Origin: Acrasis kona
Lineage: Eukaryota > Heterolobosea > Eutetramitea > Acrasida > Acrasidae
Assembly: GCA_026419775.2 (NCBI GenBank)
Contig: JAOPGA020001036.1
Location: forward strand, 1-49,748
Length of the DNA: 49,748 bases
Direction: 5' to 3'
Shown here: positions 1-9,107 of the stretch, piece after piece
How positions within the stretch are numbered: the stretch's first letter is position 1
How the letters are laid out: every line of letters starts with the position of its first letter
Program-made: the position numbers and the translations under genes
The notes under the pieces: generated by a model
What the model was told of the DNA's origin: nothing
The model's database searches: none
The model's input: the letters and a program-made list of their open reading frames with translations, nothing else

Positions 1-1674
1 AACAGATCTACAAGTCTCAAAGTTCAGATCAAAATGAAATTACTCTTTTCGACTATTTCTCTTGTAATCAAGATAAGGGTGCAAGTAGGAAGCCACACAT
101 AAATAATCTATTGCAGCAACAACAGATCCTGCAGCAACAACAACAACCAAGTAAGTCACACAACACACAAAAGCACTCAACATATTATTATAGTGAATCA
201 TCCATATGGCAACTTTGGCCGAGCACCTGAATCAAGAGAGATTGTCACAATTGTTATCCAGAATGGAGAAGATTACAAAGTTATTCCCGAAAGAGTAGTT
301 CGCCCCAAATCTTTCTCAGATCTGAATCAATGGATCCAAAACAAGTACAAGTTTGATAACCCTGTCGTGTGCTCCAAAACGTTGGATATCATCAGTGATT
401 TTCAAGCCATTAAACCAGATGAAACTATTTTAGTATTTGACACCAAGCAAAATGTTGAATATAATCGTGCAGGTTTTAGAATTATCCCAATAGCTGCAGA
501 TGGAGATTGCCTGTTCAACAGTATTAAGCACCACGTCCAAAAAGCTAGTAGGAAAGCAATAGTAGATCATATGACGGAACAACTTGCTAAATACTTGGAT
601 ACGAAAATTGAGGACGCAATCAAGCAAGAAAATAAAAGCGGACCGAACGACGTCGACTCTCCATTATTTATGATGATGGATATGACTCCACAACAAGACA
701 CAGTGGGGACATATTTAAAACGAATGGCCGTATCTGGATGGGGTGGATGCTCTGAAATTGCTGCAGCTGCAGACCTTTATAAAGCAAATATAAAAGTCTA
801 TACAAATGGCAAAATTCAACAAGATTGTTTTCCGGAACATATCAAAAAAATTCCGCTTCATTATAATGGATCAAGCCACTATGATGCACTCGAACTGATT
901 AGTAATGTAGGTAACCAACAAAACAAATGTAAGTCACACAAAACAACAAAAGTACTCAACATGTTATTGTAGTGGGTGGTGGAGCGAATGAAACAAGTGA
1001 TATTGAAGCATTACAGAGGGAGAATGAATTGTTGCAACAGCAGTTAGATCTACAAAAGCAATGTAAGTCACAACACAACAAAAGTACTCAACATGTTATT
1101 GTAGTGGGTGGATCTATTAGTGGAGTCACCATTACCATCAAGAATGGAGAAGATGACTCGGTCGCATCGGAGTTGATTACGTTGCCCAAAAATTTTGAAG
1201 ATTTGAGGAAGTTGATCCAGGACAGGTTTGGTTTTACCAATCCGCCCGTCATTAGCAATGAGAAATATGCTCTAATCAGAGACATCAACGTCATCTCACG
1301 AGATGCAACCATTTTGGCATTCGCCGATGAAGCAAGTCGTAAGAAGGCCAGTGAACAACCAAGTAAGTCACATGCAACACACAAAAAGTACTCAACATGT
1401 TATTGTAGTGGGTGGTGGAGGTCAGAGTGGAGGTGGTCAGCAGCAATTGACTCTCAAAGTGTATGTTGAGGTGGATGGATGTGACTATGACGTCGATGCG
1501 ACATCATTCTCAGAATTATTGGAAATGTTAGAAGAGGCAGTTGGGTATGAGGTGAAACAAGTTGAATTTTTGAAAGCGAACGGACGTAAAGCGGTAATCA
1601 AAAACAGAAACAGTTTCAATTTAGTTGCAAGAAATTTTGCGGAAAGAATCCAAGTTGTTGCTGTGAAGAAATAA
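1..1674 (+). CDS. Ubiquitin-like/PB1-like repeats plus OTU cysteine protease, 5' end outside window
   Basis: Five exons are visible: up to 150, 194-928, 973-1062, 1105-1362 and 1409-1674, all joined by phase-1 introns. The window enters in a Gln-rich stretch. Exon 2 holds a ubiquitin- or PB1-like module (starting near REIVTIVIQNGED), then an OTU domain with the catalytic motif ADGDCLFNS and the C-terminal His in SSHYDAL. Exon 3 is a short coiled coil (LQRENELLQQQLDLQ). Exon 4 repeats the ubiquitin-like module (GVTITIKNGEDD...LPKNFEDLRKLI) and exon 5 carries a third, more divergent one. OTU proteins remove ubiquitin, so this is probably a deubiquitinase with its own ubiquitin-like modules. Catalytic Asp, Cys and His appear present. 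The domain calls come from motifs; the start codon lies upstream. Confidence 0.72.
151..1408 (+). repeat. Four near-identical introns within one gene
   Basis: Introns lie at 151-193 (43 nt), 929-972 (44), 1063-1104 (42) and 1363-1408 (46). All begin gtaagtcaca. Three end in actcaacatgttattgtag, and the first has the variant actcaacatattattatag. The next exon starts tgggtgg in three cases. The block actcaac sits where a branch point would lie. All four interrupt codons in phase 1, so the exons between them are symmetrical modules. No other intron in the window shares this sequence. The 42-nt copy is a multiple of three with no stop, so keeping it would add 14 residues in frame. Confidence 0.85.
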
Positions 1675-1789
1675 ATCCATGATTTCAAGAAGAACTGGTG
1701 ATGAGGAGATTAGGATTATTGAGTGGTACTTGCCGAACCTCAAATATATATACTTTTTTATGAAATGCAATATTTTTATTTTATTAGGA

Positions 1790-2489
1790 TTGTCCTTGCG
1801 GGTCTGCAACACAAGCCCAATTTTAAAAGTCCGAGCCTTGGCAATATTAATAGGAAATTCACCTCAACAACTAGACTACTGGAAGTTCATTTGTAACCAG
1901 ACACAGAAGCCAGCAAATCAAATTCAGTACGATGTTGCAAATCGATGGAACTCCACATATTATATGATTGATAGAGGCTGTAGCTATGAAGAGCAATACA
2001 ATCTTTTTGTAGAAAATGACTTGAAAAGGCAGCACCTCAAGATGTCTAGTCCAGAGTGGTTATATCTTAATAAAGTTAAGCGAGTCCTTTCAAAATTTGA
2101 AGAGCTAACCAAGAATGTTTCTGAAGGACAACCACAAATTTCACAAAGCCTAGCTATTTACTATGAGATTGATGACCACTTCAACAGCATTTTGGAAAAG
2201 AGCGATGGATTTGAAGATATGGATGATGACATTGTTGATGCTATTCGTTGTGGTTATGTACACTTTCAAAAGTACTATGACCTTGCTGACTGTAATGACA
2301 CTTATTTTGTGGCAAGTGTATTGGACCCTCGCATAAAGACATTGTTGTTACAAACTCATTTAGGAGATGCTGCTGATGATGTTATTCAGGAAGTTAAGAG
2401 AATAATTAAAAAAACCTACATCGCACAACAACCACAACAGGCACAAGTGACAACTAACAGGATAGTCGACAGAATGCTGAAAATTGTAC
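1790..2489 (+). pseudogene. hAT transposase, central part
   Basis: The frame reads hAT hallmarks: DVANRWNSTYYMIDR, then a conserved run with ISQSLAIYYEIDDHF, then YFVASVLDPRIKTLLL. These match the Trp-containing and A-x-x-LDPR-x-K blocks of hAT transposases. The open frame extends further left to 1679, but only the part from about LKVRALAILIGNSPQQ looks like transposase. The protein stops soon after entering the inserted element. With no N-terminal zinc finger or first DDE region, it is not functional here. Confidence 0.75.
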
Positions 2490-2517
2490 CGACACACTTT
2501 ACTTTAAAAAATAAATT
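2490..2517 (+). repeat. Left terminal inverted repeat of the nested transposon
   Basis: Starts CGACACACTTTAC and continues into an A/T-rich stretch. It pairs with 4643-4670 with one mismatch, and a weaker similarity (TTGAATTTTG against TTGATTTTTG) follows further inside. Confidence 0.85.
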
Positions 2518-2689
2518 TGGTCTTGAATTTTGTTTTTGTAATATAACATGTAAAATATAGAAAATGTCATCTTGAACTTATAACATGTGTTTTATTGTTA
2601 TATTACTAGTTTAGTACTCAGTTTACAGCCAGTGACAGTAAGTATTAGTTGAGTAAAACAGGTCAACTTGCTTACAAAAAATAAATTTT

Positions 2690-4584
2690 CTAATAATAGA
2701 AGGTTTTACGCTCACCATAGTTAGTATACTGTTGTGCATATATTATGCCAGTAATACTGAACCTAAAGAAGCGATATGACTGTATTCCTTCAAGAGCATC
2801 AACTTCACGAAACTCTTCATTACTTCGGTCCACATTTGGAAGTATAATGACTGAAGTATTGCTTAATTTCAAATGTAATAACTCAGCTAGATCATGTGCA
2901 TCTGTTATACATCCTACTGAGAGTTCAGCACTTGTTTTTGCTTGAGATATTTTTCCAGCATGAGAATCACACAACGAATAACCATGAAATGATTCAAAAA
3001 AGTGCCATTCACCGTATAAATTACGTGCCCTAAAGAAATCAACCATGTATCAGAAGGTATATCGATTTTTAAAGTGTTTTGGGCCACCATNCGTCCATAT
3101 AATGTTTTTTGTTCCATTTGGACCAAAATGACCCATACTGTACAGCTTATCAAACGTAGCCTTTGTAAAATACGAATCGTTTTTGTTTGAATCCTTGTCA
3201 TCACACACTACGTCCAAATATTCTCGCTCAATCATAGTTCCTGCACGATTCCAGGCATGTTTGACACAAATACAGTTAGTAATGGTCATTGTGACACCTT
3301 TTGCCTTTGGAATATGCAGGTCTGAATAGCCATCGTCCATAATATATCACCCTTTGGCAACTCATCCAACATTTTCCGATATTCATCTCGTTGGTGTTGT
3401 TTTCCAAATAGGTGTTCTTGTGTTGCCCTATTCTCGCTACATTGAGGACATTTTGCCCATCCCCAGTACTTCTTCAATCGACGAATATGTAGAACATGTG
3501 CTATACGATTGAATACACGCTCACAGCGTGGAGCATAAGCTTGCTCAGGATGTTGACAGTTATAAATTTCAAGACGCTCTTGGTATTGATTATAGAGCTC
3601 TTGACGCTCCATTCTTTGCAAATAGAGTTCACGATCAACTCCACTTTGTGCAGGGCATAAGTCAGTAACAATATTCCATATAAGCTCTAGCTCTTCTGCA
3701 TCAATTTTCTCTCNTTCAACATCCCTTGCATATTGTTGTTGGACAAGCTCAGTATCTCTCACATTTATATGTCGTGCTTGGCTAACCATGCTAGCTGATG
3801 GGCTACACACTTGAGCAGCAACATTAGTAGGTAAACATAATGCTACTGCTGCTATAAGTGGTTTGCGAAAATGGGAGTTATGTGGAAGTTGTCGAAATAA
3901 ATCCTCTACTCCATCTCGTATGCAAACAGACTCATACAAATGTTGTGGTCCGTAGTCTTTTATGAGCTCATCATATTTTGTTGTTGATTTTTCTACATTT
4001 AGTGGTTGCTCTTGTGTATGACGAATAAAGTGTGGTGATTGTGTGAAATTGTCCAAAAATCTTAAATAATTCTCCTCTCCAACTTGAGACTTAATAGCAT
4101 TTCCAACACGATTCATGTAGTAGTAGTTTGATTGGTAGTTCTATGCCACTTCTACTGAATATTTATTTTTCGGAAAATTCTATAAAATGTCAAAATGATT
4201 TCCAATTTGTTGAGATTTTGTACCGCATTTTTTGTAGGCTGTATCTCTACCTTATTTCTGCTATCTCCTTTCGATTTTTTCTTGCCATCTTCTCCATTGT
4301 CATACTGTGTGAAAAATGTTCAAGCAGTCACCTTCAGTCTCTGATATATTATGTGAAATCATCTAACATACCTATATATTAATGGTTAGATGAAATAAAG
4401 CTTTATAAAATTTTATAACCTTTTTTTTCAATGGATACCAGATATTGCTTAAGCACGAAGGGCATAAAGCTGTACCATCTGAAAATTTTTTCCTAAGCTG
4501 CTTACGATATGGTGCAAATTTAGCATCATGATTTGGCTTAGCTGATTTGCTCCGTCGTCCACATTCACCGCAGTTCCAAACCAT
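2690..4584 (-). pseudogene. Transposase-like gene of the nested element (zinc ribbon plus DDE-like region)
   Basis: Read on the minus strand: a start near 4584 gives MVWNCGECGRRSKS followed by CPSCLSNIWYPLKKK, a four-Cys zinc ribbon. After about 260 bases that are probably intronic, a frame (4116-3286) continues with an arginine-rich stretch and a second Cys pair (CPQC). It then overlaps a frame ending GGPKHFKNRY, and a last frame (3046-2690) holds WHFFESFHGYSLCDSHAG. The pattern of an acidic residue before GGPKHFK and a later FHGYSLCDSHAG resembles a DDE-type integrase fold, but I cannot assign a superfamily. Ambiguous bases N fall in this gene, and the frame changes near 3050-3300, so it is probably decayed or mis-assembled. 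Confidence 0.55.
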
Positions 4585-4642
4585 AATGATAATTTCTTTG
4601 AAGTTGACCAAAATCAAACACCTAACAAAAATCAAGGTCTAT

Positions 4643-4670
4643 AATTTATTTTTTAAGGTAAAGTGTGTCG
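4643..4670 (-). repeat. Right terminal inverted repeat of the nested transposon
   Basis: Ends ...GTAAAGTGTGTCG on the plus strand, the complement of the left terminus. The hAT coding sequence resumes immediately after it. Confidence 0.85.
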
Positions 4671-4983
4671 ACCGCGTGCTGCCACCAAATGTGATGTTGA
4701 CAACTATTTTGATGGACGTTTAGTTGATGATTATGTTGGATTTGATGTCATTAAATGGTGGAAGGATCACAAAATGGAGTATCCCATAATGGCGCAAGCC
4801 GCACGTGATTATTTGGCAATACCTAATTCATCTGTTGATTGTGAGAGGATGTTCAGTAGAGGTGTTGACGTATCAGGTGTCAGAAGACATTCGTTGCATG
4901 CAACAACTTTTCAAATGTTGATGATGAGTTTTAAAATAAATTATTTTACAATACTAATTATCCTTTTTTCCATCTTAATTTAA
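4671..4983 (+). pseudogene. hAT transposase, C-terminal dimerisation region
   Basis: Reads CDVDNYFDGRL, VIKWWKDHKMEYPIMA, then ARDYLAIPNSSVDCERMFSR. This is the classical hAT C-terminal signature (W-W near YP, A-R-D-Y-L-AIP, S-x-x-ERxFS). It continues in frame from the central part once the nested element is taken out. The tail after MLMMSFK is not recognisable. Confidence 0.85.
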
Positions 4984-5080
4984 CGGATCAGATAATCTTA
5001 CTTTGAGGTCTGTACGGATGGATATGGATCAGATTCTTTACAAAATCCGTATCTTATCTGATCCGATCTATATACAGCTC

Positions 5081-5511
5081 TAATAAGGTTACTATTGTTA
5101 GTCCTAATGCACTACTACAATCTTAAGACTATGCTGCCAATGTTTTCCTTCAATGTCGATTTTGATCTTCCGATTGTAATCGAGCTCCGAATGATAATTC
5201 CAAATCATACATCTTGTAATGTGACGGTGTTGACCTATAATGTCGATCATATTATACGAAGAGTTGAGGTGATTATTGGTCTTTACCATAAACGTCTCCT
5301 TGGCAAGTCGCGGAGACAAATAGGATGATCTAAAATTAAGTAAGAACAGTCAAGGGAATAAATAGACTTTGATTGTTGGAGTTTGAATCTACAGTAGTAC
5401 GGCCTCACTATTTGCACTAATCAAATAGGAAGAGGGTTGGTAAAGAAAAATTAAAAAGCAACATCAAATTGCTGTTATAAAATACAATTCTTTTTATGAG
5501 TAAGGAGTGTT
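5081..5511. other. Intergenic, no supported gene
   Basis: Open frames on both strands here (about 70 codons each, fully overlapping) show no motif, no signal peptide and no good start context. I see nothing else between the hAT end and the stop of the next minus-strand gene. Confidence 0.5.
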
Positions 5512-6131
5512 TTATGCTGATTTACCAGGTGGAGAGTTGTCCCCTTGAATTGGCCCTGTAACGCTTCCAAGAAAATCTGCTACTTGGCTTGGAGTGGCGA
5601 TGTTTGGGTTCATTTGCCAGTATTTTGGTTTACATCCTCCTCCTTTGATGCAGCTGTAAATACCTCTGTAGAGCATAGAGTAGTCTTTCTTCAAGTCTAT
5701 ACAACCAATATGCTCTCTGCAACCGTATCCAAGATATCTTTTTTGGCACGAGTGGAACAAACTACCGTAGTAGTCTTTGTTTCCATTCTTCCAAACTTGG
5801 AGGTTTGACATACAGTCGACTTGACACTGTCATGTTAGTATGGATAATAAAACGGTCGTACCTTGATGCAGGGAACACCATTTTGTCCTCTAAACTTTTC
5901 TCTACTGAATGCTTTTGGTTCAAAACCGGCCAAAGAAATCGCCTTCTGAGCGAGCTTAACCTTTCCCAAATACCTTTGGTAGTCAACATTGTTCAATACG
6001 TTCATTGGCATTTTGTATAGCGCAGGGGTGTAGGAAAGTACCTTGTTGCCAGAGTATCTTGGATACGAACAAGAGGGATCAAAACATGTCACAACAACAA
6101 ACAACAATGCAACTGCGAACAACGTTTTCAT
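5512..6131 (-). CDS. Small secreted cysteine-rich protein, unknown family
   Basis: Two exons (6131-5862 and 5826-5512) separated by a 35-nt intron make a protein of about 194 residues. It starts with a clear signal peptide (MKTLFAVALLFVVVTCF). The start was chosen at this Met because the upstream extension in the open frame is polar and would bury the signal. The second exon is rich in Cys (CQVDC, SCQKRYLGYGC, CIDLKK, SCIKGGGCKP), likely forming disulphides outside the cell. The splice joins VPCIK to CQVDC in phase 0. I do not recognise the family. It is divergent from the aminotransferase gene, with about 300 bases of shared upstream sequence. Confidence 0.7.
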
Positions 6132-6428
6132 TTTCTCGGAAACTACATGTTCTGACAGATGAAATTCACTCTTAATAATCCGATCGTTGACACGCAATCA
6201 CCAAAATATGATTTGACCGCAACGACCAACCAAATTCATTACAACATTAAAATATTTTTAAATGACTTTTGAAGTGGAGTATTATTTTTACCAAATATAG
6301 AATGGTTAAGTTAATAATAAAATCTAATCACCTTTTACTGATTTTGATTTTGATTCACGAAATTCTTAGAGCTTTATGAATAATGCATTCCATAAATTGT
6401 TTTTATACTTTTTATAAAACAAAATAAC

Positions 6429-7880
6429 ATGACCGTCTCCAACAGAATATTCACAAGAGAAAATATCAACCCAAATGTCCTCGCCACCAAGTTCAGCGTG
6501 AGAGGTCCAATTGTGGTGCGTGCTGATGAGATTGATAGGAACAACAAAAACAACGGCGTAGGGCCAGACGTTCTATTTTGCAACCATGGAAATCCACAAG
6601 AGCTTGGCCAAAAGCCAATAACATTCTTTAGGAATGTACTCTCGCTTTGTACATCTCCAGAACTAATTTCATGTGAGGGATTAAGGGGTTTGTTCAAGGA
6701 AGACGTTTTCGAGAGGGCCAAACAAATCTTGTCGTATGTACCAGGTGGACAAACAGGGTCATACACCCATACACAAGGAATATACACGATTCGTCAGAAA
6801 GTTGCAGATTTCATCGTTTCAAGAGACAAACTGCCATACAAGGTTGCACCAGAGAACATCTTCTTGTGCGATGGTGCATCTCCAGCCATTCAACACTGCC
6901 TCAAACTACTAGTCAAGAACGACCGGAGCGGAATCATGACTCCCGTCCCACAATATCCACTATACAGCGGCACCATACAATCTCTCGGAGGCCATCTCGT
7001 CGGTTACAATCTAGACGAGGACCAAGGATGGAGTCTGAGCGCCAGTGAATTAGAGCGTTCCTACGCCGAAGCCGAATCAAAAGGAATCGACATTAGAGCA
7101 TTAGTGGTCATCAACCCAGGAAATCCAACAGGAAGAGTTTTACCAAAAGAAAGTTTAATTGAAGTGATTGAATTTTGTGCAAAGCGTGGAGTCATTTTAC
7201 TAGCAGATGAGGTATACCAACAAAATGTGTACGGAACTCGTCCCTTCATAAGTTTCACTGGTGTGGTCGAAGAGCTGAAGCTGACCGAATCATTCGAAAT
7301 GATTTCCTTCCACAGTTGCAGCAAAGGTTTCCTCGGAGAATGTGGCAGGCGCGGTGGATACATGCATCTATCGCCCGCAATCTCTCGCGAGGCCATCGAC
7401 GAATTGTACAAGATGTGTTCCATTGCTTTGTGTTCCAACGTTGATGGTCAGGTCATGGTCGACTTGATGGTGGATCCTCCAAAAGTGGGAGACGCAAGCT
7501 ACGAACAATACGTTGAAGAGAGAGATGCAATAGTGAGCGCATTGAAGCGAAAAGCCAAGAAGCTTGTTTTGAGTTTTGGTGAATTAAAGGGAGTGACATG
7601 TCAGGAAAGCGAAGGTGCCATGTATGCTTATCCGAAGATTACGGTTCCTCAAAAAGCAGTTCTAGTTGCAAACGAGAGAGGCGTGGCTGCGGATGCATTT
7701 TATTGTATGGAGTTGCTGGAGACCACTGGCGTATGCGTCGTTCCTGGATCTGGGTTTGGTCAAAAAGATGGAACTTTCCACTTTAGAACAACATTCTTGT
7801 TACCAGAAGATCGAATCGATTCGGTTACCTCAAGAATTAAGAACTTCCATCAGGATTTTTTGGAAAAGTATTCCGATTGA
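6429..7880 (+). CDS. Alanine aminotransferase (PLP-dependent, class I/II)
   Basis: A single uninterrupted 483-residue frame. It transfers the amino group between alanine and 2-oxoglutarate, linking pyruvate and glutamate. Features typical of the alanine aminotransferase subfamily: HGNPQELGQKPITFFRNVL near residue 53, NPGNPTGRVL (229), LADEVYQ (258) and the PLP-lysine motif SFHSCSKGFLGECGRRGGY with Lys near 299. Length agrees with the family's usual 480-500 residues. The N-terminus has no obvious mitochondrial presequence, so a cytosolic enzyme is likely. A polyadenylation-like aataaa follows the stop at about 7891. No intron is seen, unusual among the longer genes here. Confidence 0.95.
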   Translation: MTVSNRIFTRENINPNVLATKFSVRGPIVVRADEIDRNNKNNGVGPDVLFCNHGNPQELGQKPITFFRNVLSLCTSPELISCEGLRGLFKEDVFERAKQILSYVPGGQTGSYTHTQGIYTIRQKVADFIVSRDKLPYKVAPENIFLCDGASPAIQHCLKLLVKNDRSGIMTPVPQYPLYSGTIQSLGGHLVGYNLDEDQGWSLSASELERSYAEAESKGIDIRALVVINPGNPTGRVLPKESLIEVIEFCAKRGVILLADEVYQQNVYGTRPFISFTGVVEELKLTESFEMISFHSCSKGFLGECGRRGGYMHLSPAISREAIDELYKMCSIALCSNVDGQVMVDLMVDPPKVGDASYEQYVEERDAIVSALKRKAKKLVLSFGELKGVTCQESEGAMYAYPKITVPQKAVLVANERGVAADAFYCMELLETTGVCVVPGSGFGQKDGTFHFRTTFLLPEDRIDSVTSRIKNFHQDFLEKYSD

Positions 7881-7964
7881 ATCGTATGTAAATAAAGTGT
7901 TGATTTGTAGCGACGTTGATGTTGTTGATTTCCGGTTTGTGTGAACTTGAATATTGTAAGAGAA

Positions 7965-8427
7965 ATGCAATTGATACTGCGGAGGGGTAGGATTTCGTTA
8001 TGCACGAGGGGGATTTTAAGGAACACGTTTCAACCCTGTGTGAGATGTTACGGTCGGTACGGTGACGATCCAACGAACAAGAGCGATCATAGAGGACCAA
8101 AAGATGGAAAGAATGAAAAAATTCCAATAGATTTTTATTATCACGAAGTGAATAGATTAGAAGAAGATGACTATGAACCCTGGTGGTTGAGACATAACTT
8201 CAAGGTATTCAGCTTCCTAATAGTCGTGTTCTTTGTTATGGGAGCATTCAAAGATGTATCAGATGAGGAGGATAAATTAAAAATGAAAAGACGGTAATTT
8301 TTGAAATACCCTATTACTAAACAAACATAGTGCTAATGAGATCAGAGAGAAAGAGTGGATTGATGATGATTTTGAGAAAATGAGAACTCTGGAAGTTACA
8401 AATGACAACAATAAACAAACAAAATGA
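7965..8427 (+). CDS. Small single-span membrane protein, probably mitochondrial
   Basis: Exons 7965-8293 and 8331-8427 with a 37-nt intron give 141 residues. The splice (CG|T, phase 2) continues the charged C-terminal tail as KRRANEIREKEW. The start at MQLILRRGRISL gives an Arg-rich, acid-free N-terminus typical of a mitochondrial targeting signal. A polar middle follows, then one membrane span (FKVFSFLIVVFFVMGAF) after EPWWLRHNF, then a charged tail. The layout resembles small supernumerary subunits of respiratory complexes, but I do not recognise the family. The gene begins within 90 bases of the aminotransferase stop. Confidence 0.7.
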
Positions 8428-8645
8428 TTATTTTTAATGCCATTGATAATGCTATGGACCACTCAACAATGTCAGTGATGCATCCTCATTCCGTTTTTGT
8501 TCTCTTACAATTTTCTGAATTCAGAACAACACACAGCCTTTGCGGACTCCTACATTGTTCAAGGATGACATCCATACAATTGTAAACTGCCGGTTAACTC
8601 AGGGTAAAACGTAATAAGCTTATTTTATTTTTAGAAAAAACAAAT

Positions 8646-8951
8646 ATGCTATCAAGACTCGGATCCATCAAACCCACCAACATTGCAAGGACGTTTTATA
8701 TTTCGTCCGTCAGATTTGAAGGCAAAGCAAAAGTTAACCCTGCCGATGAACCCTTAAAGCAAAATGAACCTCTAGATAAAGATCAGAAGAAAGCAAAAGA
8801 AATGTTCGAGAAAAGTCACGTAACAGGAGAGACAAGTCGTTACGGCAACATGCCAGGTTTAGAAAAGCCCAATGAAGCATCAGAAAAGTCAGACAAACAA
8901 GACGTTAAAGATGTAAGAACGAACATTACCTCGGAAACTGGACATTTGTAA
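8646..8951 (+). CDS. Small hydrophilic protein with mitochondrial-type N-terminus
   Basis: 101 residues, one exon. The first 25 residues (MLSRLGSIKPTNIARTFYIS) are basic and amphipathic like a mitochondrial presequence. The rest is charged and probably disordered, with SRYGNMPGLEKP as the most distinctive stretch, faintly like the conserved tail of succinate dehydrogenase assembly factor 4 but without its key residues. An A-rich leader precedes the ATG. Function unknown. About 220 bases separate it from the preceding gene, and nothing coding is visible there. Confidence 0.6.
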   Translation: MLSRLGSIKPTNIARTFYISSVRFEGKAKVNPADEPLKQNEPLDKDQKKAKEMFEKSHVTGETSRYGNMPGLEKPNEASEKSDKQDVKDVRTNITSETGHL

Positions 8952-9107
8952 AATCACTTTTATATACTCATGCATGTTGATTTCATTGTTTGTTAAATTT
9001 TAAATGCTCACTGCTCATGTTATTACACTAATAGATGATTTTGAAAAGTTACATTCATTCGGATCAAAATGATTAATCGTCAGTGTTAATTAAAATCATT
9101 TTTTAAT

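Larger units (their letters stand above)
2490..4670 (-). mobile_element. Complete 2.18-kb DNA transposon with 28-bp terminal inverted repeats, unclassified superfamily
   Basis: The two ends are inverted copies: CGACACACTTTACTTTAAAA at 2490 continues for 28 bp, and 27 of these match the complement of 4643-4670. The dinucleotide AC lies on both sides (2488-2489, 4671-4672), which suggests a 2-bp target duplication. Removing the insert and one AC rejoins the hAT frame as LKIVPRAATKCDVDNY. It carries a minus-strand gene with a zinc ribbon at its start and DDE-like motifs at its end. It is younger than the hAT copy it interrupts. Confidence 0.82.
1790..5080 (+). mobile_element. hAT-family DNA transposon, 5'-truncated, split by a nested element
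   Basis: The core of a hAT transposase runs before 2490 and its C-terminal dimerisation region resumes after 4670. The left end of the element and the N-terminal half of its protein are missing: nothing resembling the right terminus appears near 1675-1800. The right end is probably near 5080, where the complement reads agagctgtatatagatcgga, a sequence of the kind found at hAT ends. Just inside it, GGATCAGATAA (4985) and TTATCTGATCC (5054) form an inverted pair. No 8-bp target duplication can be assigned because the left end is lost. It lies directly after the stop of the OTU gene. Confidence 0.75.

Noticed and set aside
5095-5328. Overlapping 70-80-codon frames on both strands after the hAT end
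   Set aside because: Neither strand shows coding composition, splice partners or family features.
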